NCBI GenBank assembly: GCA_020633895.1
Contig: JACKCT010000013.1
Span: 49,507-113,506 of the forward strand
DNA: 64,000 nt
Direction: 5' to 3'
From: Deltaproteobacteria bacterium
Lineage (GTDB): Bacteria; Lernaellota; Lernaellaia; JACKCT01
Within the stretch, counting starts at the first letter, position 1, and each line of letters begins with the position of its first letter. Positions 60,483 through 64,000 of the stretch are shown in pieces. Made by a program: the position numbers and the translations under genes. A model generated the notes under the pieces. The model made no database searches and was not told the DNA's origin. It saw only the letters and a program-made list of their open reading frames with translations.

Positions 60483-61385
60483 TTAGTAGTTCGTCGTCAT
60501 GTCCAGTTGGCCGGTTTTCTTGGCGCGGTCTTCGGCGAATTTGAACCAGCGGAAGGCGAGCAGGGCGAAGGCCACCGTCAGGACCGAGAGGCCCAAGAGG
60601 GTGCCTTTGGTGGAAAGGTCGGCGAGGGTGGGCGTGAAGTTGTAGCCGCCGAAGGAACGGCGCACCAGCTCGATCCAGTACGTCATCGGCAGCACCTTGC
60701 CGATGGCCGCCGCCCAGCCGGGCAGCACTTCCAGCGGGTAGATCACGCCGCACGTCAGCAGGAACACCGCCCCGGCGCCTTCGGCCATGAGGATCGAATG
60801 CCGCGCCGTCACCAGGCACACCCCGGCGAACATCAGCCCCAGCGACGCGGCCGAGACGATGCCCAACACCGTCGACGGAATCAGCACGGCCCAATCGATT
60901 CGGCTGAACGGCGCCCCCAGGCCCAAGGCCAGATTGCCGAAGGTCAGGATGATGGCCAGGCTCACCAGGGAGATCGCCAACACCACCGTCGCCCGGCCCA
61001 CGATGTAGATCCAGAAGGGCATGGGGGTGGCGTAGATATATCGGATAATGCGGTAGTGCTCCCGGTCCTGGATCACCACCCACGAGATGCCCGAGGCCAC
61101 CGCGATGAAGATGGTGAAAAACGCGTTGCCCACGTAGGTGGACAGGAACTGCGTCTGGGCTCCGGGGCGGTTGCCGGCGAATTTGAAGATGAAAAAGATG
61201 ATCAGGCACAGGGCCAGCGGCCGGGTGGCGGCGTAGAGAAAATAGATCCACGTCTTGGTCCAGTTGGACTCCATCTGCCAGCCGACCCACATGGCGTTGC
61301 GCAGGCCGCCGATGATCTCCCGCCGGGCGAGATTGTCCCGAGGCACCGCGGGTTTTTCGGCGATGGGGGTGTCGTCGGCGGTCAT
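60483..61385 (-). CDS. ABC-2 type transporter permease (second subunit)
   Basis: The 300-residue membrane protein has an N-terminal cytoplasmic stretch, then six hydrophobic segments (for example IYFLYAATRPLALCLIIFFIF, ATVVLAISLVSLAIILTFG, TVAFALLAFRWF) as in ABC-2 (DrrB/NodJ-like) export permeases. The CGVIYPLEVLPGWAAAIGKVLPMTYWIELVRR stretch is the family signature before the last helix. ATG 61385 shares its A with the TAA of the preceding permease. A GTG 9 bases earlier is possible. Likely substrates are drugs, lipids or polysaccharides. Confidence 0.9.
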   Translation of the reverse strand: MTADDTPIAEKPAVPRDNLARREIIGGLRNAMWVGWQMESNWTKTWIYFLYAATRPLALCLIIFFIFKFAGNRPGAQTQFLSTYVGNAFFTIFIAVASGISWVVIQDREHYRIIRYIYATPMPFWIYIVGRATVVLAISLVSLAIILTFGNLALGLGAPFSRIDWAVLIPSTVLGIVSAASLGLMFAGVCLVTARHSILMAEGAGAVFLLTCGVIYPLEVLPGWAAAIGKVLPMTYWIELVRRSFGGYNFTPTLADLSTKGTLLGLSVLTVAFALLAFRWFKFAEDRAKKTGQLDMTTNY

Positions 61386-62206
61386 TACAGCCACTTCTCC
61401 GTGAGGGTGCCTTCGGTCTTGCCCTTGCGTTCCATGCGCGCCATCAGCTTGAGAGCCAGAACGCCGAAGACGACGGTCATGACCATGAGAATGGCGAGTT
61501 CCACCTTGAACGGCAGGAATTCCAGATTCGCCATGCCGGGCAGGGTGACTTGGCGGATGGCGTCCAGACCGATCGACAGGGGCACGATGGACGCGACCGC
61601 GCCCAGGATTCGCCCCATATTTTTCATGGGAAAGAACATGCCCGAGAGCATGTAAATGGGCTCCATCAGGGCGATGTTGATCTTGATGCCCTTACGGCCG
61701 GTGACGAAATACACGCTCGCCGCCGCCATGCCCATCGTGAACAGCGCCGAAAGCGTCAACACGAACGCGACCACCAGCGCCGGCCAGCTCGTCACCGACA
61801 GCTCGACCCGAAACACGCCCAGGCCCACCAGCAGCACGGCGAAGCTGCGCAGCCCGCCCATCACCAGCCCGCCGATGGCCATGCCCAAAAGCAGGGCGAT
61901 GGGATTGGTCGGCGAGGCCATGTAGATGTCCAGGTTGCCCATCTCCTTTTCCCAGTAGAACTGCATCGCCATGCTCCACAGCACCACCAGCCAAAAGGGG
62001 ATCATCGCCGCGCCCAGAACCACCAGTCCCTCGTACATCTTCGGCGCGCCCAGGGCCCGATACAGAAAGATGTAGGCCGTCACCGAGAGCATGGGCAGGA
62101 AGATCTCCGCGAGCATCCACGAAATCTCCCGGTTCACGCCCACCACGCGCACGTAGGCCCGGGCCAGGACGGCGCGGTTGAAATCGACGGCGTCGGTGAG
62201 CGTCAT
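61385..62206 (-). CDS. ABC-2 type transporter permease (first subunit)
   Basis: The 273-residue membrane protein has six hydrophobic segments and the ABC-2 pattern YWEKEMGNLDIYMASPTNPIALLLGMAIGG, which is the coupling helix region, and MEPIYMLSGMFFPMKNMG before the last helices. It is the heterodimer partner of the following permease, to which it is translationally fused at the TAATG junction, and it follows the ATPase gene by 6 bases. Confidence 0.9.
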   Translation of the reverse strand: MTLTDAVDFNRAVLARAYVRVVGVNREISWMLAEIFLPMLSVTAYIFLYRALGAPKMYEGLVVLGAAMIPFWLVVLWSMAMQFYWEKEMGNLDIYMASPTNPIALLLGMAIGGLVMGGLRSFAVLLVGLGVFRVELSVTSWPALVVAFVLTLSALFTMGMAAASVYFVTGRKGIKINIALMEPIYMLSGMFFPMKNMGRILGAVASIVPLSIGLDAIRQVTLPGMANLEFLPFKVELAILMVMTVVFGVLALKLMARMERKGKTEGTLTEKWL

Positions 62207-62212
62207 CGGGGC

Positions 62213-63196
62213 CTACTCCTCGTCCCGCAGCTTACGTCCGACGATGGTCATGAACAGGTCCTCCAACGCCGGTTCGGCCTTGGCGAATCCGGCCACGCGG
62301 AAGCCCCGCGTCTCCGCCGCCTGAAGCACGTGAGAGAGCTGATCGTCCGAATCCAGGTTGAAACGCACCTCGCACTGCCCCGTCGCCTCGTTCGCGTCGG
62401 CCAACACGGGGTTGCGCACGGCGGGGATCGCGTCCAGGAACGACAGATCCGGCGGCACCGGCTCGAGCTTGAGGTGATAGACCGCGCCGCCGCCCACCTT
62501 TTCACGGATGTTAGCAGGCGTGTCGCACTCGACGATCTTTCCGCCGTCGATGATCGCGATGCGGTCGCAAAGCGCTTCGGCCTCGGCCATGTAGTGCGTC
62601 GTCAAAAAGACGGTCTTGTCCGGATGATCGGTGGTCCAATTGCGGATCGTGTCCCGGACCTCCCGGGCGATATGCACGTCCAGGCCCAGCGTCGGCTCGT
62701 CCAGGAAGAAGATCTTCGGATCGGTCACGAAGCCGCGAATGATGTTCATCTTCTGGCGCATACCGGTGGAGAGTTTGGAGACCTTGGTGTGGGCGTCCTT
62801 CTCCAGGCCGAAGGCCTTGAGGTAATGCCAGATGCGGTCTTTCGCGATCTTCGAGGGGATGCCGTAGAACTGGCTGAACATCCAGATGTTTTCGAAGACG
62901 GTCATGATGCCGTAGCCCGACTGCTCGCCGCCGGACACGATCGCAATGCGCCGACGCACTTCCCGCGTGTCCTTGACGACGTCCAGGCCGTCCACGTAGG
63001 CCTCGCCGCCCGAGGGGTAGAGCAGGGTGCAGAGGATCTTGATCAGCGTGGTCTTGCCCGCGCCGTTGGGGCCGAGGAAACCGAAGATCTCGCCGGGCTC
63101 GACTTCGATATCCACGCCGTCCAGGGCGACGTGCTTGGTCTTGCCCTTTTTCTGGAATTCGCGGCGCAGGTTTTTTGTGAGAATTGCCGGGGGCAC
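62213..63196 (-). CDS. ABC-2 transporter ATP-binding protein
   Basis: The 327-residue ATPase has Walker A GPNGAGKTT (about 43-51), the Q-loop region GGEQSGYGIMTVFENI, signature LSTGMRQKM, and Walker B FFLDEPTLGLD followed by the H-loop in TTHYMAEAE. The C-terminal 80 residues are the regulatory extension seen in DrrA-like exporters. GTG 63196 with GGAG 7 bases upstream is chosen. A longer frame would add about 46 residues of an unlike composition. It is the first gene of a three-gene exporter operon. Confidence 0.95.
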   Translation of the reverse strand: MPPAILTKNLRREFQKKGKTKHVALDGVDIEVEPGEIFGFLGPNGAGKTTLIKILCTLLYPSGGEAYVDGLDVVKDTREVRRRIAIVSGGEQSGYGIMTVFENIWMFSQFYGIPSKIAKDRIWHYLKAFGLEKDAHTKVSKLSTGMRQKMNIIRGFVTDPKIFFLDEPTLGLDVHIAREVRDTIRNWTTDHPDKTVFLTTHYMAEAEALCDRIAIIDGGKIVECDTPANIREKVGGGAVYHLKLEPVPPDLSFLDAIPAVRNPVLADANEATGQCEVRFNLDSDDQLSHVLQAAETRGFRVAGFAKAEPALEDLFMTIVGRKLRDEE

Positions 63197-63261
63197 TGGG
63201 CGTCTCCAACGCGAAAGGCGCCCCGGTGTTGCCGACGCGCGACTCGAACCACAATCAACGC

Positions 63262-63288
63262 AAAAATCCCCGATCAAGGCATCGGGGA
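63262..63288 (-). terminator. Intrinsic terminator-like hairpin on the minus strand
   Basis: Reading the minus strand, TCCCCGAT-GCCTTG-ATCGGGGA is a perfect 8-bp stem followed by TTTTT. No gene that it would terminate is visible upstream, so it may lie in the exporter leader as an attenuator. Confidence 0.7.
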
Positions 63289-63468
63289 CCTGGGGTGCCG
63301 GGCGCAAACGCGATTTGGCGCGCCCGCGAGCCAAAGAAAGCTAAGGGCCGCCAATGCGGGTGTCAAGCCGACAACCGGACCGGACGGTCCGATCCGGCAA
63401 TCTGGCTGACAAAAGTTCCGAAGCCGGCACGGGCTAAGGGCCGACGTATCAACGCCGCGACGATGACC

Positions 63469-63514
63469 CGGGTGCCACACTTTCACGATATGGAACGTGG
63501 ACGGAAGGTGTGAA
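63469..63514 (+). repeat. GGGTGCCACACTTT-family repeat
   Basis: One forward copy, from GGGTGCCACACTTTCACGAT to GGAAGGTGTGAA. Confidence 0.75.
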
Positions 63515-63627
63515 CTGCGATGTCGAGGCGCGAGGCGCTTTTCCTTTGCCTTTCGCCGTCGTCTTAATCCATACTTGGCGGATCGTTTGTCGTTGTCGGG
63601 GGATAACGCACCACCGGAGTGAAACCA

Positions 63628-64000
63628 ATGTTTCTTCGGCGCAATGGCGTCGGCGTGCGATTCGCCGCGATGTATGGTGCAATCTCCTGCCTATTCGTTC
63701 TTGTCGCTATCGTCGCCCCGGCAGCGGCCGATGACCCTCTTCCGGATCTGACTCTCCATTACTATTGGGATTCGGGGCTGGACGGCGCCCGCTGGGTGAC
63801 GCCCCTGATCGCGCCGGGTGATGTGAACGGCGACGGCTACGACGACGTCATCGTCTATCGCCAGGATCAGAAGCTGGCGTTGGCGTATCTCGGATCGTCC
63901 GAGGGCCTGTCCGACGCGAATGTGCGCGCGGTACCGATCGGCGAGAAGCCGCGAACCTACCGTTGGCACGCAACGGGAGATCTGAACAACGACGGTTTCG
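63628..64000 (+). CDS. Secreted FG-GAP/VCBS-repeat protein (cut by window end)
   Basis: The first 124 residues are in view, and the frame stays open to the end of the window. A signal peptide (AISCLFVLVAIVAPAAA) precedes the FG-GAP/VCBS-type calcium-binding motifs GDVNGDGYDDVIVY and GDLNNDGF. These repeats form beta-propeller blades in integrin-like and surface proteins. The start codon at 63628 is preceded by GGAG at 9 bases. Full length and any further domains are unknown. Confidence 0.85.
   Translation, partial: MFLRRNGVGVRFAAMYGAISCLFVLVAIVAPAAADDPLPDLTLHYYWDSGLDGARWVTPLIAPGDVNGDGYDDVIVYRQDQKLALAYLGSSEGLSDANVRAVPIGEKPRTYRWHATGDLNNDGF

Larger units (their letters stand above)
63197..63627. 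other. Intergenic region upstream of the exporter operon and secreted protein
   Basis: Holds a minus-strand terminator-like hairpin (63262-63288), one GGGTGCCACACTTT copy (63469-63514) and no gene. GGAG lies 9 bases before the partial gene start at 63628. Confidence 0.5.

Noticed and set aside
63208-63262. tRNA-like T-arm (GGTTCGAGTC on the minus strand)
   Set aside because: The flanking bases do not form a 5-bp T stem, and no acceptor, D or anticodon arms can be drawn.
61550-63409. Plus-strand open frame of 619 codons across the ABC exporter genes
   Set aside because: His/Gln/Arg-rich shadow of three clearly recognisable minus-strand exporter genes.

Overview
The window is one continuous stretch of a high-GC (roughly two-thirds G+C by eye), gene-dense bacterial chromosome with no phage or plasmid genes. 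Gene content points to a Gram-negative of the old Deltaproteobacteria grade (Myxococcota or an uncultured relative). The evidence is an outer-membrane beta-barrel protein, many lipoproteins, an Asp-rich cell-surface lipoprotein, TPR proteins, a protein resembling the extracellular half of myxobacterial TPR kinases, an FHA histidine kinase, a type III polyketide synthase, and an ArsA/Get3-like ATPase. This placement is inference.

Layout. 0.3-7.5 kb: hemB, an ArsA/Get3 ATPase, a nitroreductase with a tiny membrane protein just upstream, a three-gene overlapping set (coiled-coil membrane protein, Nudix hydrolase, membrane protein), and a B12-binding radical SAM enzyme preceded by a possible structured RNA. 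7.5-14.4 kb: a minus-strand run of nine closely spaced genes. Read in transcription order they are HEAT protein, receiver, FHA-GAF histidine kinase, crotonase, DpgA-like type III PKS, second crotonase, GNAT, and then an AT-rich membrane protein and small protein that look acquired. 14.7-21.5 kb: large lipoproteins, a thioredoxin-like ferredoxin and ftsY. 21.6-24.1 kb: two divergent citrate synthases, one fused to a MerR-type DNA-binding domain, sharing a 57-bp intergenic region with a perfect inverted repeat. 24.6-34.6 kb: a glycosyltransferase, a P-loop NTPase, an arginine cluster (argC, argB, argE-like, argR, argG, argH) and queF. 35-48 kb: penicillin acylase-family lipoprotein, membrane glycosyltransferase, TPR proteins, DnaJ-like chaperone, an LpoA-like lipoprotein and a DinG-family helicase. 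48-53.7 kb: P-type H+-ATPase, TetR regulator and a beta-barrel protein. 53.7-57 kb: three perfect parS sites directly upstream of mnmG, implying an origin-proximal position, then terC. 57-64 kb: a ThiF-like enzyme, an AhpD-family protein divergent from an ECF41-like sigma factor, a sigma54-type promoter with a structured non-coding region, a dense repeat cluster, a three-gene ABC-2 exporter, and the start of an FG-GAP secreted protein.

A striking property is the intergenic space. Most gaps over about 150 bp are filled by copies of a few short palindromic repeat families: the CAGAGCC family, the GGGTGCCACACTTT family and the GTCATTCCGAG family. A roughly 30-bp palindromic module is nested inside copies of two different families. 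No transposase is present, so any enzyme that moves them lies elsewhere. No rRNA, convincing tRNA or CRISPR array was found.
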